Shown here: positions 9,001-13,861 of the stretch, piece after piece
Layout of the letters: each line of letters begins with the position of its first letter
Numbering within the stretch: the stretch's first letter is position 1
Source: an uncultured Aquimonas sp.
Lineage (GTDB): Bacteria > Pseudomonadota > Gammaproteobacteria > Xanthomonadales > Xanthomonadaceae
Direction: 5' to 3'
Assembly: GCA_946481615.1 (NCBI GenBank)
Contig: CAMLOR010000074.1
Span: 1-13,861, forward strand
Length of the DNA: 13,861 bases
Notes under the pieces: generated by a model
Databases searched by the model: none
What the model saw: only the letters and a program-made list of their open reading frames with translations
What the model was told of the DNA's origin: nothing
Program-made: the position numbers and the translations under genes

Positions 9001-9182
9001 CGTTCGGACAGCTCGACTTCAATCTGAAACAACGCCTGGGCGAAGATTGGTCGTTCCGCGTGCGCGTGCGCAACCTGCTCGACCCTGCGGTGGAGTTCCG
9101 CCAGGGCGACGACGCCAACATCCGCGAATACCGCAAGGGCCGCGAAATCGGCTTCACGCTGGAGTGGTCGCCGCAGTTGTGA
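6039..9182 (+). CDS. TonB-dependent outer-membrane receptor with two N-terminal carboxypeptidase-regulatory-like domains
   Basis: This 1047-residue protein starts at ATG 6039, with GAAGGGA at 6028-6034 as ribosome-binding site, 25 nt after the TPR gene. The signal peptide is MKRLPLIAALSLALHPAWAA. Two small beta-sandwich domains of the CarbopepD_reg type follow: about 20-95 (SVYVFDDQTPLADAEVRIDG) and about 127-205 (GRVVDSESGAPIAKARVFV). A possible TonB box is EFVVLEPF (212-219). The plug domain includes YVRGLGERYSSVLLNG (about 273-288) and a GEFGGGTIQL stretch, and a long barrel domain runs to the end. The N-terminal domains make it larger than usual receptors (650-800 residues). The substrate cannot be read from the sequence; the linked porin and Pho-like sites suggest a phosphorus-containing compound. 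It is the natural client of the adjacent TonB system. The last residue is Leu rather than the usual aromatic. Confidence 0.93.
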   Translation: MKRLPLIAALSLALHPAWAAELSVYVFDDQTPLADAEVRIDGAARGRTSADGALALTLDAGKHVVTVARGGTEVLNFEIELAADENAELIATLYPDATPSVFVESSHQDGAAASAQATQAAAGPPGTFAGRVVDSESGAPIAKARVFVAGTPLDIVTDAEGRFTAPVSPGTYSVSIIAPEYSSQTLDGIAIASDRTTERAVELTPAGMELPEFVVLEPFVEGSLAAFTEEKRSSSAVTDILGAEQMSRAGDSDAAGALKRVTGLTLVDGKYIYVRGLGERYSSVLLNGAQIPSPDPTRRVVPLDLFPADVLEGVVVQKTYSPEMPGEFGGGTIQLRTRGFPESPVFKISGSLGYVDGTSFSEGFGYEGGGRDWTGRDDGSRALPGALDDLRRQGRFLRRRSPAIPDGQTPEELERIGEEFVGPYDVDSQNIGPDHGLAISGGSSWQFADQWKVGFLASTRYARGMDTFDEDRRYFVASDAGLEQRDETRVQGTQTEIDVSGFLVAGLEYGEGQKLRGTSLIVRQTEDEARYTSGVQDNQPFDGYKLEWIENELVANQLLGDHALPFWPVEGAVFNWLYTDARANRYSPFTREYRYDLRDGGVRQLNDRFSLDFADLVDQSESADLGLTLPWQWNDKIKGSVTLNAGELQRDRDSYIRRYQFTIPGGSSLTLLPSLEDILTPENIGLPLLGGLELRENTGATDTYVAEQSLDYRAIGFDVSFFDKIRATFGMREEDNSQQVTTFSVVRPNDPPVVGAIAQVDRLPAASLTWWISGEQQLRFGYSETLSRPDFRELSSAPYLDPILDFITFGNPELKQAEITNYDVRWEYYFSPSESLSVALFRKEFTNPIEKQLLPGAGSLLLTLANAQGAVNQGIELDAYKQLGFLDRWIEGRAWAKWLRVDRLNLDDWYVSANYSWIDSNITLDPAQSGFNTNLERPLEGQSPYVVNFQLGYLHPEGRREVSLLYNVSGERIVQVGVDGQPDTYEQPFGQLDFNLKQRLGEDWSFRVRVRNLLDPAVEFRQGDDANIREYRKGREIGFTLEWSPQL

Positions 9183-9203
9183 CCGCTCGGCGCGCATGCG
9201 TCG

Positions 9204-9237
9204 TCGTCAATAAACTGTAACCGGGCGTACTTATTCT
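9204..9237 (+). promoter_or_regulatory. Pho-box-like site and -10 of the beta-helix protein gene
   Basis: Positions 9204-9221 read TCGTCAA-TAAA-CTGTAAC, two 7-nt units with an A/T-rich 4-nt spacer. The second matches the Pho half-site at 6 of 7 positions and the first at 4 of 7. Exactly 10 nt downstream lies TATTCT (9232-9237), a good -10 (4 of 6 to TATAAT), unusual in this GC-rich sequence. This is the most AT-rich spot between the receptor and the next gene. The predicted leader is about 65 nt. Promoter activity is well supported by composition; PhoB control is inferred. Confidence 0.55.
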
Positions 9238-9307
9238 TTGGACTCCCCGTCGGGCGCGTCACCGCGCGCACGCGTACGGCCATCGTGCCCTTGTCCTGGA
9301 GTCCCCC

Positions 9308-11044
9308 ATGAAGCATGCAATCCGTCGCTCCGTCCTGGCCTGTGCGGTCCTGGGCGCCATTGGCTTCGGCAACGCCCACGCTGCCATGCAGCTCAACGAA
9401 GACCTCGACGGCGTGTGGTCGATCACGGGCGCAGGCGGCCGCGGCGCGGTCGTCGACTACCTGCCGCAGGCCGACGGCAAGGGCATCCTCGCCATCGGTT
9501 ACTACGCCTATGACGCGCAGGGCCGTGCGACGTGGGTGCTGCTCACCGCCCCGATGTCCGAATTCCAGTACGCCGCCAGCGGCATCGACGTGAATCTGAC
9601 GAGCGGCGGCAACTTCGGTTCGCCGTTCGTGGCGCCGACCACCACCACCAACGTCGGCACCGCCTCGATCGACGTGCACAGCTGCGACGCGATCACCGTG
9701 ACGCTCGACATGACCGAGGCTTCGGGCCTCGCCGATGCGACGCTCGAGCTGGCGCCGTTCTTCGCCAGCGAACAGTGCGTCTACAAGCGCGAGTTCACCG
9801 CCTGTCCGAGCTTCTCCACGGCCGCGGCCGCGTACGGCAACCGCGCCTGCCTGATCTCGGGCGAAAAGGTCGGGCAGGAGATCACGCTCACCAACGAAAC
9901 CACCTGGGTGATCGAAGGCCAGGTCGCGATCGGCGGCGACAACACCACGCCCTCGACGCTGCGCATCGAGCCGGGCACCGTGATCGTCAGCACCGGCGAC
10001 ACCTTCGACCACATCGCGATCCGCCGCGGCTCCAAGGTGTTCGCGCAGGGCACGCAGAACGCGCCGATCATCCTCACCACCTCGAGCGAATTGCCGGGCT
10101 TCAGCGGCACGCCGCTGGCCAAGGAAGTCGGCGGCTTCGTGATCGCCGGCAACGCGCCGTCGAACTGCAACCCCAACTGCGTGGCCGAGTGGGATCCGAC
10201 CCTGCGCTACGGCGGCGACGACGCCTTCGAGAGCAGCGGCGTGGTCAGCTACATGCAGGTGCGCTACGCCGGCTACATCTTCGCGCCGAACCGCGAACTG
10301 AACGCCTTCACCTTCGCCGGCGTGGGCTCGGGCACGACGCTCGACCACCTGCAGGCCTACCAGGGCGGCGACGACGGCGTCGAGTTCTTCGGCGGCACCG
10401 CCAACGTGCGTTACTTCGTCGACTCGTGCGGCGGCGACGACGGCATCGACTGGGACGAAGGCTACACCGGCAAGGTCCAGTTCGCCCTGGTCAACCAGCG
10501 CGGCTGCACCGGCGAAGATCATGGCTTCGAACTCGCCAACAGCCCGACCAACTTCGACGCCACGCCGCGCGCCAAGGGCACCGTCGCCAACTTCACCGCG
10601 GTCGGCGGCCCGACCACGAGCCGCGACGGCTTCAACCTGAAGGAAGGCACCGGCGGCGTGTTCTGGAACGGCGTCGTGACCGGCTTCAAGCGCTCCTGCG
10701 TGCGCATCGAAGGCACCGCGACCACGGCCGCCGCCGGCCCGGCCGCCACGCCGAACGGCACGCTGACGATGAACAACACCGTCGTCGACTGCCCGACCAA
10801 CTTCACCGAAGGCAGCGGCATCGAAGCCAACTACACGCAGACCTGGTTCACCGGCCAGTCCGGCAACGCCGCCACCCCGCTGGGCCTGGTCGGCTTCCTG
10901 CCGAGCGAGACCTCGCCGATCACGGGCAAGGTGTTCGCGCCGGACAGCGACTGGTTCGTGCAGACCGACTACGCCGGCGCCTTCCGCAGCGCCGCGACGA
11001 AGGACAACTGGACGCTGGGCTGGACGCACCGCATCAACGACTGA
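9308..11044 (+). CDS. Secreted Asp-rich, beta-helix-like protein of unknown function
   Basis: This 578-residue protein has a ribosome-binding site GGAG (9298-9301) and a signal peptide ending at NAHA. Residues about 27-130 resemble a domain seen in secreted xanthomonad proteins (GVWSITGAGGRG, then YYAYDAQGRATWVLL). From about 170 on it has short beta-strand coils like a right-handed parallel beta-helix: an opening strand set near ETTWVIEGQVAIGG and RIEPGTVIV, then repeated acidic turns GGDDAFE (302-308), GGDDGVEF (353-360), GGDDGIDWDE (375-384), GEDHGFEL (402-409) and SRDGFNL (438-444). More than ten Cys residues suggest disulfides. The acidic turns could bind calcium, and pectate-lyase-like folds are often hydrolases, lyases or binding proteins, but no catalytic set is certain. 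Its position after the receptor and its own Pho-like promoter suggest a surface or periplasmic partner in substrate capture. Confidence 0.8.
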   Translation: MKHAIRRSVLACAVLGAIGFGNAHAAMQLNEDLDGVWSITGAGGRGAVVDYLPQADGKGILAIGYYAYDAQGRATWVLLTAPMSEFQYAASGIDVNLTSGGNFGSPFVAPTTTTNVGTASIDVHSCDAITVTLDMTEASGLADATLELAPFFASEQCVYKREFTACPSFSTAAAAYGNRACLISGEKVGQEITLTNETTWVIEGQVAIGGDNTTPSTLRIEPGTVIVSTGDTFDHIAIRRGSKVFAQGTQNAPIILTTSSELPGFSGTPLAKEVGGFVIAGNAPSNCNPNCVAEWDPTLRYGGDDAFESSGVVSYMQVRYAGYIFAPNRELNAFTFAGVGSGTTLDHLQAYQGGDDGVEFFGGTANVRYFVDSCGGDDGIDWDEGYTGKVQFALVNQRGCTGEDHGFELANSPTNFDATPRAKGTVANFTAVGGPTTSRDGFNLKEGTGGVFWNGVVTGFKRSCVRIEGTATTAAAGPAATPNGTLTMNNTVVDCPTNFTEGSGIEANYTQTWFTGQSGNAATPLGLVGFLPSETSPITGKVFAPDSDWFVQTDYAGAFRSAATKDNWTLGWTHRIND

Positions 11045-11061
11045 GCCAGTCCGGATGACAA

Positions 11062-11088
11062 CCGGATGACGGGCTGACCGTCATCCGG
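11062..11088. terminator. Perfect 11-bp inverted repeat after the beta-helix gene
   Basis: CCGGATGACGG (11062-11072) and CCGTCATCCGG (11078-11088) form a perfect stem around the loop GCTGA, 17 nt after the stop at 11044. No T-tract follows, so it is not a classical intrinsic terminator. It could protect the 3' end of the transcript or be a protein-binding palindrome. A second GGATGACA copy sits just upstream (11053-11060), 11 nt from the one in the stem. Confidence 0.55.
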
Positions 11089-11146
11089 GGCAACCGAGCC
11101 ACGTCGGATAGAAAAACGTCCCGCAACGGACGCGCAACGCTCCTGC

Positions 11147-11179
11147 AAGGCCGGCGATCTTCGCCGGCCTTTCTTTTTT
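11147..11179 (+). terminator. Strong Rho-independent terminator
   Basis: AAGGCCGGCGA (11147-11157) pairs perfectly with TCGCCGGCCTT (11161-11171) around a TCT loop, followed by a T-rich tract through 11179. It ends transcription from the beta-helix gene and separates it from the GT4/PAP2 unit, which therefore needs its own promoter between 11180 and 11246. Confidence 0.92.
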
Positions 11180-11190
11180 CCGTAGCCTGC

Positions 11191-11224
11191 ACGTCATCGC
11201 CGGGTAACCGCGGCTCGCGAAAAT
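11191..11224 (+). promoter_or_regulatory. Weak Pho-box-like site and -10 before the glycosyltransferase gene
   Basis: Positions 11191-11208 read ACGTCAT-CGCC-GGGTAAC, two 7-nt units 11 nt apart matching the Pho half-site at 5 of 7 and 4 of 7 positions. Exactly 10 nt later is GAAAAT (11219-11224), a possible -10. The start of transcription would be near 11231, about 16 nt before the ATG. A promoter must exist in this 67-nt gap because a terminator precedes it. The Pho assignment rests mostly on the spacing shared with the stronger sites in this window. Confidence 0.35.
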
Positions 11225-11246
11225 GCGGCAACCCGAGGTTGTCTGC

Positions 11247-12407
11247 ATGCGATTCGCTCTCGTCACCGAAACCTGGCCGCCCGAAGTGAACGGTGTCGCG
11301 CACACCGTGCACGGCTTCGACGCCGGCCTGCGCGAGCTGGGACACGAGGTCAGCCTGGTGCGTCCGCGCCAGCCTGGCCAGCCGGTGGCCGAGGAACGCC
11401 ATCTGCTGGTCGCGGGCGCCGGGTTGCCGCGCTATCCCGGCCTGCGTTTCGGATTTCCCGCACGGCGCCGCCTGCTGAAGCAGTGGCAGGCGGCGCGGCC
11501 GGATGCGATCTATGTGGCCACCGAAGGCCCGCTCGGCTGGTCCGCGCTGTCGGCGGCCAAGCGTCTTGGCATTCCTGCCGCGACCGGTTTCCACACGCGC
11601 TTCGACGATTACGTGCGCCGCTACGGCGCCAACTTCCTGGCACCGGTGGCCTTCGGCTGGCTGCGCGCGCTGCACAATCGCGGCCAGGCCACGATCGCGC
11701 CGACGCGCGAGCTCGCCGGCTTCCTGCGCGAACGCGGCTTCAAGCGCGTGGAAGTGGTGGGGCGCGCGGTCGACACCACGCTGTTCCATCCTTCGCGCCG
11801 CGGCGCCGCGCTGCGCGCCGAATGGGGCGCGGGCGAGGAAAGCCTCGTGGTGACGCACGTCGGACGCATCGCGCCGGAAAAGAATCTCGACCTGGCGGTG
11901 CGCGCTTTCCGTGCCATCCAGCGCCGCCTGCCGGGCGCGCGCTTCGTGTTCGTCGGCGACGGGCCGGCGCGCGCGGCGCTGCAGGCCAGGCATCCGGATC
12001 TCGTCTTCGTCGGCACCAAGCACGGCGAGGAACTCGCCGCGCATTTCGCTTCGGCCGATCTATTCCTGTTTCCTTCGCTCAGCGAAACCTTCGGCAACGT
12101 GACGCTCGAAGCGATGGCCAGCGGCGTGCCGCTGGTGGCCTACGACTACGGCGCGGCGCGCGAACACACGCGCGACGACCAGAGCGCGGCCTGCATCGCG
12201 CCGGGCAACGAAGACGCCTTCGTTTCCGCCGCCGTGCAGCTGGCGCTCGACGCGCCGCTGCGCGCGCGCTACGCCGCGGCGGCGCGCGATCACATCGAGC
12301 GGTTGTCGCCGCGTTCGATCCAGCAGGCCTTCGCCGGCGTGCTGTGTTCGCTCGCGAGCGAAGCCGGCTCGCCCACCCTGTCTCTCGACCAGGAGCATGC
12401 GCCATGA
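11247..12407 (+). CDS. GT4 family glycosyltransferase, candidate diacylglycerol or mannosyl/glucosyl lipid transferase
   Basis: The ATG at 11247 is preferred over the in-frame ATG at 11223: it has GAGG at 11234-11237, and the protein then starts directly with the first Rossmann strand (MRFALVTETWPPEVNGVAHT). The 386-residue protein has the GT-B fold. The acceptor side contains ATEGPLGWSAL and FHTRFDDYVRRYG (about 115-127). The donor side has HVGRIAPEKNLDLA (204-217), and the GT4 signature E-x7-E is at Glu280/Glu288 (SETFGNVTLEAMASG). These segments resemble the group including SqdX, MgtA/MtfB and diacylglycerol glucosyltransferases. It has no transmembrane helix, so it would act at the inner face of the membrane. 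The stop overlaps the PAP2 start (ATGA), tying it to lipid phosphatase activity. Donor sugar and acceptor cannot be read from sequence. Confidence 0.85.
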   Translation: MRFALVTETWPPEVNGVAHTVHGFDAGLRELGHEVSLVRPRQPGQPVAEERHLLVAGAGLPRYPGLRFGFPARRRLLKQWQAARPDAIYVATEGPLGWSALSAAKRLGIPAATGFHTRFDDYVRRYGANFLAPVAFGWLRALHNRGQATIAPTRELAGFLRERGFKRVEVVGRAVDTTLFHPSRRGAALRAEWGAGEESLVVTHVGRIAPEKNLDLAVRAFRAIQRRLPGARFVFVGDGPARAALQARHPDLVFVGTKHGEELAAHFASADLFLFPSLSETFGNVTLEAMASGVPLVAYDYGAAREHTRDDQSAACIAPGNEDAFVSAAVQLALDAPLRARYAAAARDHIERLSPRSIQQAFAGVLCSLASEAGSPTLSLDQEHAP

Positions 12408-12925
12408 ACATGCCCACTTCCGCTTTGCTGCGCCGCGAGACCGAACTGTGCCTGGCCTGCAATCGCTGGGCGCGGCGCTCGGCCGGACGCTCACTCTTCC
12501 TCCTCGCCAGCCGCCTGGGCGACGGTGCGATCTGGTACGCGCTGCTGGTGGCCATCGTGGTGATCGACGGCTGGGCGGGACTGGGCGCGTCGGTGCACAT
12601 GGCACTCACCGGCACCGTCGCGCTCACCGTGTACCGCGTGCTCAAGCGCCGCGCACGCCGTCTGCGCCCGTTCGCCGCCGACGACCGCATCCGCGCCCTG
12701 GCGCGCCCGCTCGACGAGTTCAGCTTCCCGTCCGGCCACACGTTGCACGCCGTGGCCTTCAGCGTGGTGGCGATCGCCTACTACCCGGTACTGGCCTGGG
12801 CGCTGTTGCCGCTGTGCGGCGCGATCGCGGCCTCGCGCGTGGTGCTGGGCCTGCACTATCCGAGCGACGTGCTGGCCGGCTTCGGCATCGGTCTCGCCAT
12901 CGGCGCGGCCTCGCTGGTGCTCTGA
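12404..12925 (+). CDS. PAP2 family membrane phosphatase
   Basis: This 173-residue protein starts at ATG 12404, inside the stop of the glycosyltransferase. It carries all three PAP2 phosphatase motifs: K-x6-RP (Lys81 to Pro89, KRRARRLRP), PSGH (109-112, in FPSGHTLHA) and SR-x5-H-x3-D (Ser144, Arg145, His151, Asp155, in SRVVLGLHYPSD). His112 and His151 are the expected catalytic residues. Hydrophobic segments at about 43-55, 63-78, 114-130, 132-147 and 157-172 make it a multi-pass inner-membrane protein. The family dephosphorylates phosphatidic acid, phosphatidylglycerol phosphate or undecaprenyl diphosphate. Coupled to a GT4 enzyme, it could make diacylglycerol as acceptor, but a lipid-carrier recycling role is also possible. 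Confidence 0.9.
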   Translation: MNMPTSALLRRETELCLACNRWARRSAGRSLFLLASRLGDGAIWYALLVAIVVIDGWAGLGASVHMALTGTVALTVYRVLKRRARRLRPFAADDRIRALARPLDEFSFPSGHTLHAVAFSVVAIAYYPVLAWALLPLCGAIAASRVVLGLHYPSDVLAGFGIGLAIGAASLVL

Positions 12926-12933
12926 TCCAGCAT

Positions 12934-12969
12934 CGGGCAACCCCGTCGCCCGTGAGGCGATCGGGGGCG
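12934..12969. other. Imperfect hairpin in the PAP2 to HEFTHH gene gap
   Basis: CCCCGTCGCC (about 12941-12950) pairs with GGCGATCGGGG (about 12956-12966), with one bulged base and loop CGTGA. No T-tract follows, so it is a weak terminator candidate at best. Just after it, ATTATC (12971-12976) is the only AT-rich hexamer in the gap and could be a -10 for the next gene. I see no clear -35 or Pho-like repeat here. Confidence 0.35.
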
Positions 12970-13015
12970 CATTATCGTCAAGCGATCCCGGCCATTCGGC
13001 CGCGAGGAGCTGGAC

Positions 13016-13711
13016 GTGACCCGATTCGTTTTCCCGGCGCACTGGCGCGTGTTCGTGTCGCTGTGCCTGTTGCAGTGGGTGGCTTCCTTCAGCCATGAAT
13101 TCACCCACCACCTGACCGCCGCACTGGTGTGCGAAGACGTCGGGCGCATGAGCCTCAACCGCTTCGTCGTCGGCGGGTCCTGCGAAGCCTGGCCCGTTGC
13201 CACGATCGCGGGTCCTGCACTGAGCTATCTGATGATGTGGATCGGTGCCGCGCTGGTTCTGCAGGGCCGCCGGCCTTTGCTCGGCCTGGCGCTGGTGGTG
13301 GCCTACATCCCTTTCCTGCGATTGCTGACCGCAGCGATGGGCGGCGGCGACGAAGGCGTGCTGATGAAGGCCCTGATGCCGGCTGCCGCGGCGCGCTGGG
13401 CCGCGTTGGCACTGGTCCTGGCCCTGGTGCTGCCACCGCTCGTGGTTTGCTGGCGCGCGCTCGCCAACCGCCGCCGCACGGGAACGTTCTTCGCCGCCTT
13501 CCTGATCCCGCTGCTGCCGATCCTTGCGCTGCCCTCGCGTGATGCCGTCTGGTACGGCGACTGGCTCGCCTGGCGCGAATCGCTGCCCAATTTCTTCGGC
13601 GTGCCCTGGTCGGTGTGGGCGGTACACGCAGCGATGGTGCTGCTCTGCGCCCTGGCGCTGTGGCGTTGGCGGCGGCCCGGATTGCTGGACGCCGCCACGG
13701 ACACGCACTGA
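13016..13711 (+). CDS. Multi-pass membrane protein with an HExxH motif, possibly M50-like
   Basis: This 231-residue protein starts with GTG at 13016, supported by GAGGAG at 13004-13009. The first hydrophobic segment (about 11-25) runs into HEFTHHLTAAL with His27, Glu28 and His31, the zinc-binding HExxH pattern of metallopeptidases. A second segment has AGPALSYLMMWIGAALVL (about 65-82), similar to the GPxxN region of site-2 proteases (M50). An Asp in GGGDEG (Asp112) could be a third ligand. More membrane segments lie at about 88-104, 126-145, 157-172 and 196-214. Site-2 proteases cleave transmembrane substrates such as anti-sigma factors. The match is partial, so it may be an inactive or different membrane protein. 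It has no obvious link to the phosphate theme except position. Confidence 0.7.
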   Translation: MTRFVFPAHWRVFVSLCLLQWVASFSHEFTHHLTAALVCEDVGRMSLNRFVVGGSCEAWPVATIAGPALSYLMMWIGAALVLQGRRPLLGLALVVAYIPFLRLLTAAMGGGDEGVLMKALMPAAAARWAALALVLALVLPPLVVCWRALANRRRTGTFFAAFLIPLLPILALPSRDAVWYGDWLAWRESLPNFFGVPWSVWAVHAAMVLLCALALWRWRRPGLLDAATDTH

Positions 13712-13775
13712 TCGCTGGCGCGGGGCGACGCCAAGAGCAGGTGGTTCGTGTGAGCGTGTCGCAGGTGCTCTTGCC

Positions 13776-13861
13776 GGGGGGGGGGGGGGGGGGCGGGGGG
13801 GGGGCCGGCGGCGCGGGGGGCGGGGGGGGGGGGGGGGGGGGGGCGGGGGGGGCGGAGGGGG
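13776..13861. other. Poly-G low-complexity tail, probable sequencing artefact
   Basis: The last 86 bases are almost all G (only nine C and one A by eye), starting abruptly after TTGCC. No coding frame, repeat unit or hairpin explains it. Runs of G at a contig end are the known signature of two-colour Illumina chemistry reading no signal as G. Bases 13712-13775, before it, look normal and hold nothing I can identify. Confidence 0.85.

Noticed and set aside
5928..9197. Long minus-strand open frame opposite the TonB receptor
   Set aside because: High GC at third codon positions leaves the antisense frame open. The plus strand encodes a full receptor with signal peptide, plug and barrel motifs.
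6089..9220. Second long plus-strand frame over the receptor
   Set aside because: Its translation is dominated by Arg, Ala and Gly with no domain pattern; it is a frame-shifted shadow.
9308..9346. Lipobox (VLAC) in the signal peptide of the beta-helix protein
   Set aside because: The Cys at position 12 lies too close to the N-terminus for a normal hydrophobic region, and a good signal peptidase I site (AHA) follows.
8990..11029. Minus-strand open frame opposite the beta-helix gene
   Set aside because: It runs across two real plus-strand genes and a promoter, with Gly/Arg/Ala-rich composition typical of antisense frames.
12971..13015. Pho-box-like site before the HEFTHH gene
   Set aside because: TCGTCAA at 12975-12981 resembles a half-site, but the unit 11 nt later does not match, so there is no periodic repeat.
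13776..13861. G-quadruplex or telomere-like element
   Set aside because: Lack of regular repeat units and location at the window end fit a base-calling artefact better.

Overview
This is a high-GC, gene-dense window with no mobile elements, tRNA or rRNA genes and no CRISPR array. The high G/C third positions, ATGA/GTGA stop-start overlaps, a proteobacterial TonB machinery with a TtpC-like protein and a GT4/PAP2 pair all point to a Gram-negative gammaproteobacterium. The Xanthomonadales (Lysobacteraceae) are the best guess, but this is inferred from style and gene content only.

Layout. Positions 1-785 (minus strand) hold the N-terminal part of a phosphate-selective porin of the OprO/OprP type, cut by the window edge. 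A 204-nt divergent promoter region follows. From 990 to 9182 (plus strand) runs a compact seven-gene unit: a DUF3450 coiled-coil periplasmic protein, a TtpC-like MotA/TolQ/ExbB protein, ExbB, ExbD, TonB, a TPR protein and a large TonB-dependent receptor. Next, with its own promoter, is a 578-residue secreted protein with Asp-rich beta-helix-like coils (9308-11044). After a hairpin and a strong intrinsic terminator comes a two-gene unit of a GT4 glycosyltransferase (11247-12407) and a PAP2 phosphatase (12404-12925). The last gene (13016-13711) encodes a small multi-pass membrane protein with an HEFTHH motif. The final 86 bases are almost pure G and look like a sequencing or assembly artefact.

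How it may work together. Four promoter regions carry 7-nt repeats spaced 11 nt apart that resemble the PhoB-binding Pho box (CTGTCAT-N4-CTGTCAT/C). In three of them a plausible -10 element lies exactly 10 nt downstream; in the fourth (the porin) it lies about 8 nt downstream. Together with the phosphate-selective porin and a possible lipid-remodelling pair (PAP2 making diacylglycerol, GT4 glycosylating it), this suggests a phosphate-starvation island. In that reading, a dedicated TonB2-type energy system drives one large receptor, and a co-regulated secreted beta-helix protein may help capture or process a phosphorus-containing substrate. The Pho link is an inference from motif matching, and the substrate is unknown.
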